Shown: positions 43,564-52,165 of the stretch, one piece after another
Position numbering within the stretch: the stretch's first letter is position 1
How the letters are laid out: the number at the start of each line of letters is the position of its first letter
Assembly: GCA_963738325.1 (NCBI GenBank)
Contig: CAVTWD010000009.1
Coordinates: forward strand, 744,001 to 808,000
Direction: 5' to 3'
DNA: 64,000 nucleotides
DNA from: CAVTWD01 sp963738325
Lineage (GTDB): Bacteria; Actinomycetota; Acidimicrobiia; Acidimicrobiales; Ilumatobacteraceae
Program-made: the position numbers and the translations under genes
The notes under the pieces: model-generated
Told to the model about the DNA's origin: nothing
Database searches by the model: none
What the model saw: only the letters and a program-made list of their open reading frames with translations

Positions 43564-45277
43564 GTGACCCGCCTTCGGGTGGCGCTCTGCCAGATCAACA
43601 CCGTCGTCGGCGACCTCGATGGGAACGTCGAGCGGATCACGGCCGCGCTCGGCCGGGCCGAGTCCGCCGACGCCGACCTGGCCGCCTTCCCCGAGCTCGC
43701 CATCACCGGCTACCCGCCCGAAGACCTCGTACTGAAGCCCGGGTTCGTCGCCGACAATCGCGCCGCGCTGCAGAAGGTGGCTGCCCGTACCGGTCGCTGC
43801 GCCGCGGTGGTCGGCTTCGTCGATGCCGGCCTCGATCTGCACAACGCGGCGGCTGTGTGCGCGCGAGGTGAGGTGGTCGGCATCTACCACAAGCGTCTGC
43901 TGCCTAACTACGCCGTCTTCGACGAGCAGCGCTACTTCACGCCCGGCGTGGAGGAACCCGAGCTGTTCGTGATCGGTGGTGTGCGCGTGGGGGTGAGCAT
44001 CTGCGAGGACGCATGGAGTCCGAGTGGCCCGATCGCCCAGCAAGCGGCGGGAGGTGCCGAGCTCGTCGTCAACATCAACGCGTCGCCGTACTACGCCGGC
44101 CGCCTGGCGCAGCGGGTGCGGATGCTGGCCACCCGCGCCGCCGACGCCTCGTGCGCGCTGGTCTACGTGAACCAGGTGGGCGGTCAGGACGAGTTGGTGT
44201 TCGACGGCGCCTCGATGATCATCGACGCGGATGGTGAGCTCGTGGCTCGCGCCGCTGCCTTCGCCGAGGACGTGCTCGTGGTCGACCTCGATGTGCGGCC
44301 GGTGTTCCGCAAGCGCCTGCTCGACCCGCGAGGGCGGGTGGCGGCCGGGCCCCTCGGCGTGGTGGCGATCAGCGACGCGGCGGCCGCCCATGAGGAGCCC
44401 GCTCCCCCTTCCATCGCGCCGGCGCTCGACCCGGTGGCGGAGGTGTACGCCGCGTTGGTGCTCGGCACCCGCGACTATGTGCACAAGAACGGCTTCACCG
44501 ATGTCGTCATCGGGCTGTCCGGAGGGGTCGATTCCTCGCTGGTGGCCGTGGTGGCCGCCGACGCGCTGGGGCCAGCGCACGTGCATGGCGTGTCCATGCC
44601 GTCGCGCTACTCGAGCCAGGGCTCGCGCGACGACGCCCGGGAGCTGTGCGACGCCCTCGGCATCGACCTCCAGACCATCCCCGTCGAGGATGCCTTCGAG
44701 CGCGTTCTTGGATCTCCTTGCGCCGTCCTTCGCCGGGCGGGCGCCCGATCTGACCGAGGAGAACCTCCAGAGCCGCGTCCGTGGCGTCCTGCTGATGGCT
44801 CTGTCGAACAAGTTCGGATGGCTTGTGCTCACGACCGGCAACAAGAGCGAGCTGTCCGTCGGCTACTCGACGCTGTACGGCGACACCGCGGGCGGCTTCG
44901 CCGTGATCAAGGACGTTCCCAAGCTCCTCGTCTACGGCCTGTGCGAATACGTGAACGCGAGGGCCGGGCGCACGATCGTGCCCGAATCGGTGCTGACCAA
45001 GCCGCCGTCGGCCGAGCTGCGCCCGGACCAGCGTGACGACCAGAGCCTGCCCCCCTACGACGTGCTCGACCCGATCCTCGAGGCCTACGTGGAGAATGAC
45101 CGCACCGCGACCGAGCTGATCGCGGACGGCTTCGACGCGGCCACGGTGCGGCGGATCACCCGGCTCGTCGACCTCGCGGAGTACAAGCGCCGCCAGTCAC
45201 CGCCGGGGGTCCGCGTGACGCCGAAGGCCTTCGGCAAGGACCGGCGCCTCCCCCTGACGAACCGCTACCGAGGTTGA
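43564..45277 (+). CDS. nadE: Glutamine-dependent NAD+ synthetase (one frame break)
   Basis: The corrected protein has 570 residues. The N-terminal nitrilase-type glutaminase domain shows FPELAITGYPPEDLVL (Glu), YHKRLLPNYAVFDEQRYF (Lys) and VGVSICEDAWSPSG (Cys). The synthetase domain has VVIGLSGGVDSSLVAVVAAD (P-loop), then after a surplus base near 44703 the frame continues FLDLLAPSFAGRAPDLTEEN, LVLTTGNKSELSVGYSTLYG-D and RDDQSLPPYDVLDPIL. It makes NAD+ from nicotinic acid adenine dinucleotide using glutamine nitrogen. The GTG at 43564 is the start. Confidence 0.93.
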
Positions 45278-45319
45278 CGAACGAGCCGTCCTGGCGGCGA
45301 CGGCTCAGAATCCAACCGC

Positions 45320-45835
45320 TCAGAAGTCGCCCTCGGCGTCACCCGACTTGGCGATGAGGTAGCCCCGGGCTCGCTCCGCGAACGGGTAGGCCTCCACGAG
45401 GCGCCAGAACCGGGGTGAGTGCTCGGGCGCGAGGATATGGGCGAGCTCGTGCACGATGACGTAGTCGAGCACCCACGACGGATACGGCGCGAGTCGCGAG
45501 GAGATGCGGACGACGCCGGTCTTTGGTGTGCACGAGCCCCACCGGGAACGCATCGCGTCGGACCATGCGATGTCGCTCGGGCGGGGCAGGCCGTGGCGCT
45601 GTGCCAACCGCCGCGCCCGGCCGGGGAGGTCGATGCCGTCGGTCGACCATCGACGGGCGAAACGTTGCACCATGTCGGCCACGGCCCGATCGGCGTCGGC
45701 CTTGCTCATCCACGATGGGACCGACACGTTGAGCACGTTGCCGCTCATCTGCCCGCCGACGGTTCGGCGTCGACGAGGGCTGCGCGTGACCTCGACCGAG
45801 AACGGCAGGCCCGTGTGGCGATAGGACGCGGTCAT
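45320..45835 (-). CDS. YgjP/DUF45-family zinc metallopeptidase
   Basis: The 171-residue protein begins FSVEVTRSPRRRRTVGGQMS and ends with the zinc site YVIVHELAHILAPEHSPRFW (HExxH plus a third His seven residues later), preceded by RWGSCTPKTGVVRISSRLA. This matches the M48-related YgjP group, often encoded near restriction or DNA-metabolism genes but not here. The ATG at 45833-45835 overlaps the stop of the upstream phosphatase gene (ATGA). Confidence 0.85.
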   Translation of the reverse strand: MTASYRHTGLPFSVEVTRSPRRRRTVGGQMSGNVLNVSVPSWMSKADADRAVADMVQRFARRWSTDGIDLPGRARRLAQRHGLPRPSDIAWSDAMRSRWGSCTPKTGVVRISSRLAPYPSWVLDYVIVHELAHILAPEHSPRFWRLVEAYPFAERARGYLIAKSGDAEGDF

Positions 45836-46449
45836 AACTGTTGCGGAGCCGTCAGCTGTTCTGGGGGCACGAGTACGACGCGGTCTCCGGGGATGATCGC
45901 CTGTTCGTGGAGCTCGACCGCGCGCCCGGCGAGGTTGGCGACGAGGCCGTCGTCGATCCCCAAGCGCCGTTCGAGGGCCCGGACGACCCCGCCGTGGGCG
46001 ACGGCGACGACGTGGCCGCCGGGATGGCGCCGATGGAGATCGGTGAGGGCCGCGAGCACCCGTTCGATGATGGCGTCGTCGAGCTCGAAGCGGGGCGGGC
46101 GCCGGCCGCCGTCCAGGAAGCCGGGCCATTGCTGCTCGATCTCGCCGCGAGTGAGCCCCGTCCACTCGCCGGCGTCGCGTTCGCGCAGGCGGGAATCGAC
46201 CTCGACGGGTCCGAGCCCGAGGCCGGCCGCGAGGAGCTCGGCCGTGGCTCGGGCGCGGAGGAGGTCGCTCGCCACGATGGCCTCGATGGGCTGATGCGCG
46301 AGGGCCCGGACCGCCTCCGTGGCCGTGCGTGCCTGGGCTTCTCCGAGCGGCGAGAGCGGAGGATCGGCGTGCCCCTGCCATCGCCCTTCCGCGTTCCACG
46401 CCGACTGGCCGTGGCGGAGGAGGAGCACCCGAGTCGGAGCCGCCGCCAT
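45832..46449 (-). CDS. Histidine phosphatase superfamily protein
   Basis: The 205-residue protein begins MAAAPTRVLLLRHGQSAWNA with the catalytic RHG, and has VASDLLRARATAELLAAGLG, RLRERDAGEWTGLTRGEIEQ and the second histidine in VVAVAHGGVVRALERRLG. All catalytic residues of the phosphoglycerate-mutase-like family are present. The substrate is unknown; cofactor-dependent mutase or a broad phosphatase are both possible. It is coupled to the downstream metallopeptidase gene. Confidence 0.88.
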   Translation of the reverse strand: MAAAPTRVLLLRHGQSAWNAEGRWQGHADPPLSPLGEAQARTATEAVRALAHQPIEAIVASDLLRARATAELLAAGLGLGPVEVDSRLRERDAGEWTGLTRGEIEQQWPGFLDGGRRPPRFELDDAIIERVLAALTDLHRRHPGGHVVAVAHGGVVRALERRLGIDDGLVANLAGRAVELHEQAIIPGDRVVLVPPEQLTAPQQL

Positions 46450-46529
46450 GAGGCGAAAGTAGCGGCCCCGAGCCAGGTCCCCGACCGGCACGGATGGCAG
46501 TTTTCCGGGGCGGCCGTAGGATTCGCCGG

Positions 46530-46766
46530 ATGGCGAGGGTGCGCCTGTTCGCTTCGGCGCGAGAGGCCGCGGGCCGCCGCGCCGACGAGGTCGAGGCCAC
46601 CACGCTGGGTGGTCTGCTGGCGGTGGCCGTCGAGCGTTACGGCGCCGAATTCGCCGCGCTGCTGCCCAGCTGCCGGGTGTGGGTCAACGGGGAGCCGGCT
46701 GGTGAGGAGACCCCGCTCACGAACCGCGACGAGGTGGCCATCCTCCCTCCCGTCTCCGGCGGCTGA
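46530..46766 (+). CDS. MoaD/ThiS-family sulfur-carrier protein
   Basis: The 78-residue ubiquitin-fold protein begins MARVRLFASAREAAGRRADE and ends PLTNRDEVAILPPVSGG with the C-terminal Gly-Gly that is adenylated and thiocarboxylated. The wording is closer to MoaD (molybdopterin synthase small subunit) than ThiS. The window encodes two molybdoenzyme-like proteins that would need this pathway. It is divergent from the histidine phosphatase. Confidence 0.88.
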   Translation: MARVRLFASAREAAGRRADEVEATTLGGLLAVAVERYGAEFAALLPSCRVWVNGEPAGEETPLTNRDEVAILPPVSGG

Positions 46767-47017
46767 GCCTGGCGCCGGCGATTCGCCGGCGATTCGCCAG
46801 CGCCCCGCCGGGGGCACGCCCGCGTCACCCGCCCGCCGCGCCCCGCCGGTCCCACGCCCCGCACGATTCGCCGCCGCCCCCGCCGCCCGCACCGTTCATG
46901 CGTGCCACTTCGCGCGCATGTGCGCGGATCGACCCGCACGGACGAGGAACTGGGGAGGGGGCCCTCTCTTCGCGCCGCAGACCGTCGGAGTTCGACATCG
47001 TCGAGCGATGATGGGGT

Positions 47018-47551
47018 GTGAGCGGCGCCCCGGCGCTCCCGCCGCCCCAGGGGGCGGCCCTCCTCGAGCTCTACGACCGTGCCCTTCCCCAGGTCTACGG
47101 GTATCTCCGGGCGCGTTGCCCCAGCGACGTGGCGGCCGAGGACCTGACCGCCGAGACATTCCTCGCCGCCGTCGCCGCCATACGCGCCGACCGGGTCGAG
47201 GCACTCACGGTGGCCTGGCTGATCGGCGTGGCCCGACACAAGCTGGTCGACCACTGGCGGCGGGAGGAGCGAGAGCACCGCCGGGTCGCCGCCGTGGCCG
47301 CCGAGCCCGACCGCGGCCCGGGCACAGACCCTGAGGACGAGGACCTCGACCTGGTCCGTGCCCGCGAGGTGCTGGCTGGCCTCGGCGCCCACCACCGCGG
47401 CGCCTTGACGCTCAGGTACGTGGACGGGCTGTCGGTGCCGGAAGTGGCCGAAGCGCTCGGCCGCTCGGTCCACGCCACCGAGGCGCTGCTGGTGCGGGCC
47501 CGCCGGGCCTTTCGTCGTGCCTACGGGCAGAGGAGCTCCGATGGCGCCTGA
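47018..47551 (+). CDS. ECF RNA polymerase sigma factor
   Basis: The 177-residue protein has region 2 (LLELYDRALPQVYGYLRARC, AAEDLTAETFLAAVAAI, VAWLIGVARHKLVDHWRREE) and region 4 (VLAGLGAHHRGALTLRYVDG, LSVPEVAEALGRSVHATEAL). It starts at a GTG at 47018. The following gene overlaps its end by 11 bases and begins with a short anti-sigma-like segment fused to a VOC domain, so the two proteins are probably functionally linked. Confidence 0.88.
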   Translation: MSGAPALPPPQGAALLELYDRALPQVYGYLRARCPSDVAAEDLTAETFLAAVAAIRADRVEALTVAWLIGVARHKLVDHWRREEREHRRVAAVAAEPDRGPGTDPEDEDLDLVRAREVLAGLGAHHRGALTLRYVDGLSVPEVAEALGRSVHATEALLVRARRAFRRAYGQRSSDGA

Positions 47552-48104
47552 CCCCCTCGATGCCCTCCGCCGGCCCGTGGAGCCACTCCCCCCACGCCCG
47601 GCCTTCGCCGCTGCTCTCCGGCGCCGTCTCGCCGACCTCCTCACCACCGCTGACCAAGGAGCGCCCATGTCCCACGTCCAGCCCGCTGACACCTTCACGC
47701 CGGAACGCCTGCACACCGTCACGCCCTACCTCATCGTGGAGGACGCCCGAGCGGCCATCGATTGGTACCAAGCCAACTTCGGGGCGCGCGTCGAGTCGGA
47801 GCCGATCATCATGGGCGACGGCCGGGTCGGCCACGTCGAGCTGCGCCTCGGCGACTCCGTGATCATGCTGGCCGACCCCTTCCCCGAGATGGGGTTGCTG
47901 GGCCCCCGCGAGCGGGGGGGCACGGCGGTCTCGTTCGTCGTCTACGTCCGCGATGTTGACGCCACCTTCGCCCGCGCCGTGGAGGCCGGGGCGGTCGAGG
48001 AGCGGCCGGTCGCCGACCAGTTCCACGGCACGCGGGCCGGATGGCTGGTCGATCCCTTCGGCCACCGCTGGAGCGTGTCGACCAAGCTGCCGGGTACGCC
48101 CTGA
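47541..48104 (+). CDS. VOC (glyoxalase)-family protein with an N-terminal anti-sigma-like segment
   Basis: The 187-residue protein has two parts. Residues 1-35 (PDPLDALRRPVEPLPPRPAF, AAALRRRLADLL) resemble the short N-terminal helix of proteins encoded beside this ECF sigma type. From residue 58 a VOC fold runs: VTPYLIVEDARAAIDWYQAN-FGA, VGHVELRLGDSVIMLADPFP, and DQFHGTRAGWLVDPFGHRWS. The second half matches PhnB-like VOC proteins. A second ATG at 47667 would give the VOC part alone. The joining of both parts behind a sigma factor suggests ligand-controlled regulation, which is inference. Confidence 0.75.
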   Translation: MAPDPLDALRRPVEPLPPRPAFAAALRRRLADLLTTADQGAPMSHVQPADTFTPERLHTVTPYLIVEDARAAIDWYQANFGARVESEPIIMGDGRVGHVELRLGDSVIMLADPFPEMGLLGPRERGGTAVSFVVYVRDVDATFARAVEAGAVEERPVADQFHGTRAGWLVDPFGHRWSVSTKLPGTP

Positions 48105-48178
48105 ACCCGGTGATGCACCCAGGTCGCGCCGGCGGAGGGTGACGATCAAGTTTCACCCTCCGTGGGTACCGTGGCGCC

Positions 48179-48727
48179 GTGGAACGGCGAGACGGCGGAC
48201 CCGGCGGTTCGACGAACAGCTCGCTCGAACGATGCTCCGTGGCCGAGCTGCGGGCTCGGCGCTCGGAGGCGCGAGCGGAGGAGGCCGAGTTGTCGCTGCA
48301 GCGCCGGCTCGTCCAAGGCCGCCTGGACATCGTGCGGGCGGAGCAGCGACGGAGGGCGTCGGGAACGTCCCCGAGCCTCGCCGCGGCCGTGGCCGATCTG
48401 CCCACCACCTTGGCCAGGCCCTCCAGTGGCCCGGTCCGGCAGGCCGTGCGGTCGGCGCCCGTGGCGAGCGTCTCCGGAACTGCGGCACTCCAAGCACAGT
48501 TGGGCGCCGACCACGTCCCCCGCCTCCCCGACCTCGCCGGGGACGAGCTCGACGTGTTGGGGGAACAGCTGACGAGCCTCGAGCGCGACCTGTCACGCCA
48601 ACGCCGGTCGTTGTTCGGCACCCTCGACGCCCTCGGCGCCGAGCTCACCCGCCGGTACCTGCGCGGCGAGGCCTCCGCAGAGGACCTTCTCCAACCACCG
48701 GCGCCAAGGTCGGACCCCGCCTCGTAG
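48179..48727 (+). CDS. rsiG: RsiG-like anti-sigma factor homologue with a c-di-GMP-binding signature
   Basis: The 182-residue, mostly helical protein contains an exact E(x)3S(x)2R(x)3Q(x)3D signature (Glu35, Ser39, Arg42, Gln46, Asp50) in EAELSLQRRLVQGRLD. In Streptomyces RsiG this motif binds cyclic di-GMP and locks the sigma factor WhiG. A second partly matching copy (Glu135, Ser139, Arg142, Phe146, Asp150) lies on a second helix, with Phe in place of Gln. The two helices are joined by a Pro/Ser/Ala-rich linker. No WhiG-type sigma gene is adjacent. It starts at a GTG at 48179 and precedes an XRE regulator. Confidence 0.82.
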   Translation: MERRDGGPGGSTNSSLERCSVAELRARRSEARAEEAELSLQRRLVQGRLDIVRAEQRRRASGTSPSLAAAVADLPTTLARPSSGPVRQAVRSAPVASVSGTAALQAQLGADHVPRLPDLAGDELDVLGEQLTSLERDLSRQRRSLFGTLDALGAELTRRYLRGEASAEDLLQPPAPRSDPAS

Positions 48728-48768
48728 GAGCAGCCTCGTTGGGCGCCGCGGTCACTAGCGTGGTCGGC

Positions 48769-49200
48769 GTGCGTAGGGAGTTTGAGGATCAGCTCCACGA
48801 GCTCGGCGAGTTCATCCGTGCCCAGCGTGAGATCACGCAGCTCTCCGTCCGGCGCCTGGCCGACCTCGCGGGCGTGTCCAACCCCTACCTCTCCCAGATC
48901 GAGCGAGGGCTCCGGCGCCCGTCGGCGGAAATCCTCCAGCAGATCGCCAAGGCGCTGCGCATCTCGGCCGAGAGCCTGTACGTGAGGGCGGGCATCCTCG
49001 ACCCGGAGGGCGTCGACGCCACCACGGTTCGAGATGCCATCAAGCGCGATCCGCAGCTCAACGCCGAGCAGAAGCACACGCTCCTGACGGTGTACGAGAG
49101 CTTCCTCGCGGAGGTGGCGGCGGGCCGAGCCGGCGGATCGGCCGAACGGAGCGATGGATCGGCCGAAGGAGTGGAATCTGCTCTCGACGGGGAGCGTTGA
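48769..49200 (+). CDS. XRE-family helix-turn-helix regulator
   Basis: The 143-residue protein begins with REFEDQLHELGEFIRAQREI and a classical Cro/C1 helix-turn-helix: QLSVRRLADLAGVSNPYLSQ, IERGLRRPSAEILQQIAKAL. The C-terminal part is helical (RDPQLNAEQKHTLLTVYESF) and ends in a Ser/Ala-rich tail. It starts at a GTG at 48769. The next gene starts within its stop codon region, so it may be cotranscribed with the mshA-like gene. Confidence 0.85.
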   Translation: MRREFEDQLHELGEFIRAQREITQLSVRRLADLAGVSNPYLSQIERGLRRPSAEILQQIAKALRISAESLYVRAGILDPEGVDATTVRDAIKRDPQLNAEQKHTLLTVYESFLAEVAAGRAGGSAERSDGSAEGVESALDGER

Positions 49201-50431
49201 CGACACTCGTGCGTCGGTTGGCCGTCCTCTCCCTGCACACGTCGCCGCTCGCCCAGCCGGGCTCGGGCGACAGTGGCGGCATGAACGTGTACGTGCGCGA
49301 GCTCGTCTCCGCCTTGGCCCAGGCGGGCATCGACTGCACGACGTACGTCCGGCGCTGGCGGGCCGAGCTGCCCGACGAAGTCGTCGTCGAGCCGGGCTTC
49401 CGCGTCGTGCACATCGACGCCGGGCCGGCTCGACCTCCCGAAGGAGTCGCTTGCCCGAGCGTGGTGGACGAGTTCACCGACGGGGTGCTCGACACCTCGC
49501 GGAGGGCCCGGGTGCCGACGTGGTCCATGCCAACTACTGGTTGTCGCGGCCTCGCGGGCCACCGGCTGAAGCACGAGCTCGAGCTGCCCCTGGTCACGAC
49601 CTTCCACACGCTGGCGCGGGTGAAGGCCGAGCTGGGCGACGCCGAGCCGGAGCGGAGGGTGAGGTCCGAGACGGAGATCATCGGATGCACCGACGCCATC
49701 TGCGTGAGCTGCACCGAGGAAGAGCATCAGTTCCGCCGGCTGTACGGCGATCCGCCGGGCGCGCGTCGAGATCGTGGCCCCCGGCGTTGAGCACGCCTTC
49801 TTCGCTCCCGGCGATCGTGGTGGGGCGCGGCATGCGCTCGGGCTCGAGGCCGACCATCCCGTGCTGCTTGTTCGTCGGGCGGATCCAACCGTTGAAGGGC
49901 GCGGATGTCGCGGTGCAAGGCCCTGCACGCCCTCGACCGCACCGGCGCGGTGCTCGTGATCGTCGGTGGTGCGAGTGGGATCGATGGCGACGCGGAGGTG
50001 GCCAAGCTGCACGCCCTCGTCGACGAGCTCGGCCTCGAGGACCGGGTGCGCTTCGTGCCCCCCCAGCCCCATCACCTCCTGTCGAGCTACTACCGCGCCG
50101 CCGATGTCGTGCTCGTGCCGTCAGCGTTCGGAGAGCTTCGGGCTCGTCGCCCTCGAGGCCGCGGCGTGCGGCACGCCGGTCGTCGCCGCCGCGGTGGGAG
50201 GGCTGCTGACCCTCGTCGACCACGGCCACACCGGCTTCCTCGTCGACGGGCGCGACCCCGAGGTGTACGCGGCCTACACGGCCGAGTTGATCGACAACGA
50301 GCCGTTGGCCTGGGAGATCGGCGTGAGCGCGGCGGCCCAGCTCGCGTCGCTATACGTGGTCCTTGGCTGCGGCGCGCCTGCGCCGGTTGTATGCCGACCT
50401 CAGCATCGGGGCGCTGGTGGCCTGCTCCTGA
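49197..50431 (+). CDS. mshA: MshA-like D-inositol-3-phosphate glycosyltransferase (at least six frame breaks)
   Basis: The pieces form one GT4 protein: AVLSLHTSPLAQPGSGDSGG-MNVYVREL, then (out of frame near 49500-49548) ADVVHANYWLS, then GHRLKHELELPLVTTFHTLA, then ARVEIVAPGVEHAFF, FVGRIQPLKGADVAVQ, ALHALDRTGAVLVIVGGASG, VRFVPPQPHHLLSSYYRAAD, SESFGLVALEAAACGTPVVA (catalytic EX7E) and YTWSLAAARLRRLYADLS. The N-terminal GGMNVYVREL is the MshA signature. MshA starts mycothiol synthesis from UDP-GlcNAc and inositol phosphate. Linkage to a YbjN gene, as in Mycobacterium (Rv0486-Rv0487), supports it. Confidence 0.8.
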
Positions 50432-50892
50432 TGAGCGAGTTGCTCGATGACGGTGCCCTCGACGCGCTCGAGGCGCAGATCGACTCGTGGCTCGCCGCCG
50501 CCCGGGAGGGGAACCCGGCGATCGCTGCGATCGATCGAGGCGAGCCCGGCGCGCGTCGTTGGTACGTGCGCATGATCGGCGAGGAGAAGGACGTCACGAC
50601 GATCTGGCTGACCCTCGGCCAACGTACGTTGCGTTACGAGACGTACGTGATGCCGGCCCCTGAGGAGAACACGTCCGAGCTCTACGAGCACCTGCTCCGG
50701 CGCAACGACCGCCTCGTCGGTGCGCACTTCTCCGTCGGCGCGGAAGATGCCGTCTTCCTCCGGGGTGAGTTGCCCCTCGCCCTCCTCGACGAGCAGGAGC
50801 TCGACCGGGTGATCGGCACGCTGTACGCCACCGTGGAGCAGTGTTTCCGTGCGGCTCTGCGCATCGGCTTCGCCTCTCGCTTCAGAACCTGA
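50431..50892 (+). CDS. YbjN-domain protein
   Basis: The 153-residue protein begins MSELLDDGALDALEAQIDSW and has RRWYVRMIGEEKDVTTIWLT, LRYETYVMPAPEENTSELYE-HLLRRN and LPLALLDEQELDRVIGTLYA, matching the YbjN/type III secretion chaperone-like fold found beside mshA in actinobacteria. Its ATG overlaps the TGA of the mshA-like gene by one base. The function is unknown. Confidence 0.85.
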   Translation: MSELLDDGALDALEAQIDSWLAAAREGNPAIAAIDRGEPGARRWYVRMIGEEKDVTTIWLTLGQRTLRYETYVMPAPEENTSELYEHLLRRNDRLVGAHFSVGAEDAVFLRGELPLALLDEQELDRVIGTLYATVEQCFRAALRIGFASRFRT

Positions 50893-50945
50893 GCCGGTCC
50901 CGGGATCGTTTTCCGATCACGCACCTGCCATGCACACATTCAGAT

Positions 50946-50993
50946 GGAGCAGGCGGCGGGCGCGTCGGGGAAGTGCGCCCGCCGCTCTGCTCC
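50946..50993 (+). terminator. Strong hairpin after mshA-ybjN
   Basis: GGCGGGCGC (50955-50963) pairs with GCGCCCGCC (50975-50983), and outer arms GGAGCAG (50946-50952) and CTGCTCC (50987-50993) extend the stem. It is about 50 bases after the YbjN stop and ahead of proC. The position suits a terminator; there is no T-tract. Confidence 0.6.
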
Positions 50994-51029
50994 GGAACCG
51001 GGCGCCTCGGTCCACCTAGCCTGCGGGTC

Positions 51030-51821
51030 ATGACGCGCCTGGTCGTGGTGGGGGGCGGGAACATGGGCGCCGCCCTCGTCGGTGGCCTCCTCGACGCGGG
51101 CTGGGCCGCGCCCGGCGAGCTCGCCGTGGCCGAAGTGCTCGGGCCTCGCCGCGCGGAGCTGCGGGAGCGGTTCCCGGGCGTCAGCATCGTTGCCGAGGCA
51201 ACCGGGCCCGCCGAGGGCGTCGTCGTCGCCGTGAAGCCCGGCGACGTCGAGACTGCGGCTGCGGCCGTGACCGCGACGGGCGCGCGGCGCGTGCTGTCCA
51301 TCGCGGCGGGCATCACCACCGCTCGACTCGAGGCGGCGATGGGCGCCGACGTCAGAGTCGTCCGGGCCATGCCCAACACGCCCGCGCTCGTGCGGCAAGG
51401 CGCGGCGGCGATCGCCGTGGGCTCCGCGCCACCGATGCGGACCTGGATTGGGCCCAACAGATTCTCGAGTCGGTCGGCACGGTCGCCGCGCGTCCCGGAG
51501 AGCCTCCTCGACGCCGTCACCGGGCTGTCGGGCTCCGGCCCTGCCTACATCTTCCTGCTGGCGGAGGCGCTCATCGACGGAGGGGTAGCCGCTGGGCTGT
51601 CGCGGGCCGTGGCATCGCAGCTCGTCACCCAGCTGCTCGTCGGCTCGGCCGCGCTGCTCGCGGAGTCGGGCAGTCCGCCCAGCGAGCTGCGCGCGCAGGT
51701 CACCTCGCCCGCCGGGACGACGGCCGCGGGGCTCGCGGTGCTCGAACGGGCGGGTCTTCGTTCTGCCGTCATCGACTGCGTTCTCGCGGCCACGGAGCGC
51801 AGTCAACAGCTCGGGTCGTAA
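51030..51821 (+). CDS. proC: Pyrroline-5-carboxylate reductase (compensated frame shift inside)
   Basis: The 263-residue protein begins TRLVVVGGGNMGAALVGGLL and has VVVAVKPGDVETAA, VRVVRAMPNTPALVRQGAAA, VTGLSGSGPAYIFLLAEALI and EVTSPAGTTAAGLAVLE-type C-terminal wording. Between about 51430 and 51500 the frame is shifted and later restored: the next frame gives ATDADLDWAQQILESVGTVA, as expected for ProC, while the nominal frame gives an unrelated stretch. It performs the last step of proline synthesis. Confidence 0.93.
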   Translation: MTRLVVVGGGNMGAALVGGLLDAGWAAPGELAVAEVLGPRRAELRERFPGVSIVAEATGPAEGVVVAVKPGDVETAAAAVTATGARRVLSIAAGITTARLEAAMGADVRVVRAMPNTPALVRQGAAAIAVGSAPPMRTWIGPNRFSSRSARSPRVPESLLDAVTGLSGSGPAYIFLLAEALIDGGVAAGLSRAVASQLVTQLLVGSAALLAESGSPPSELRAQVTSPAGTTAAGLAVLERAGLRSAVIDCVLAATERSQQLGS

Positions 51822-52165
51822 CGGAAGTGACACTTTTCACGGTGTGAGACGCAGGCGTAGTGTCAGGCTGGCGGAGTGCAGGGATGTCCTGCAATCCGCT
51901 TCCGGCCAGAACACATTCGTGGCGGCTGGAAGAGACCGGTGGCTGAGAGGCCATCACGAAGCGGCGCCCGGTTCGCCGGGCTGCGCCGGCAGGGCTGGTG
52001 CCGTCGGGGGGTCGGCACCAGCCCTGTTCGCGTGGCACCTTCAGTTCGTCATGGCGGGACTGAACCGCGAGACGTCGCGCTGGCGTCGATCTTGTCGCGC
52101 CGCCCGACCGAGTCGCCCCTGGCTTCGCCGCGAACCTCCACCGGGGTGGCGGTACCCTCGCTCCG
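51822..52165. other. Intergenic interval with a 14-bp hairpin
   Basis: I find no gene in these 344 bases. They contain a perfect inverted repeat at 51990-52026 (separate entry). Otherwise the region holds the promoter of the downstream SAM hydrolase gene, but I could not identify it with confidence. Confidence 0.5.
51990..52026. terminator. Perfect 14-bp inverted repeat
   Basis: CAGGGCTGGTGCCG (51990-52003) and CGGCACCAGCCCTG (52013-52026) enclose a 9-base loop. It is about 170 bases after proC and 140 before the next start. It could be a terminator or a structured leader of the following gene; no T-tract follows. Confidence 0.55.

Noticed and set aside
48769..49200. Antitoxin of a toxin-antitoxin pair
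   Set aside because: The XRE protein has no toxin-like partner; its neighbours are an RsiG-like protein and mshA.
51430..51500. Novel insertion in ProC
   Set aside because: The odd stretch is the wrong frame; the adjacent frame gives the expected ProC residues, so it is a pair of opposite single-base shifts.
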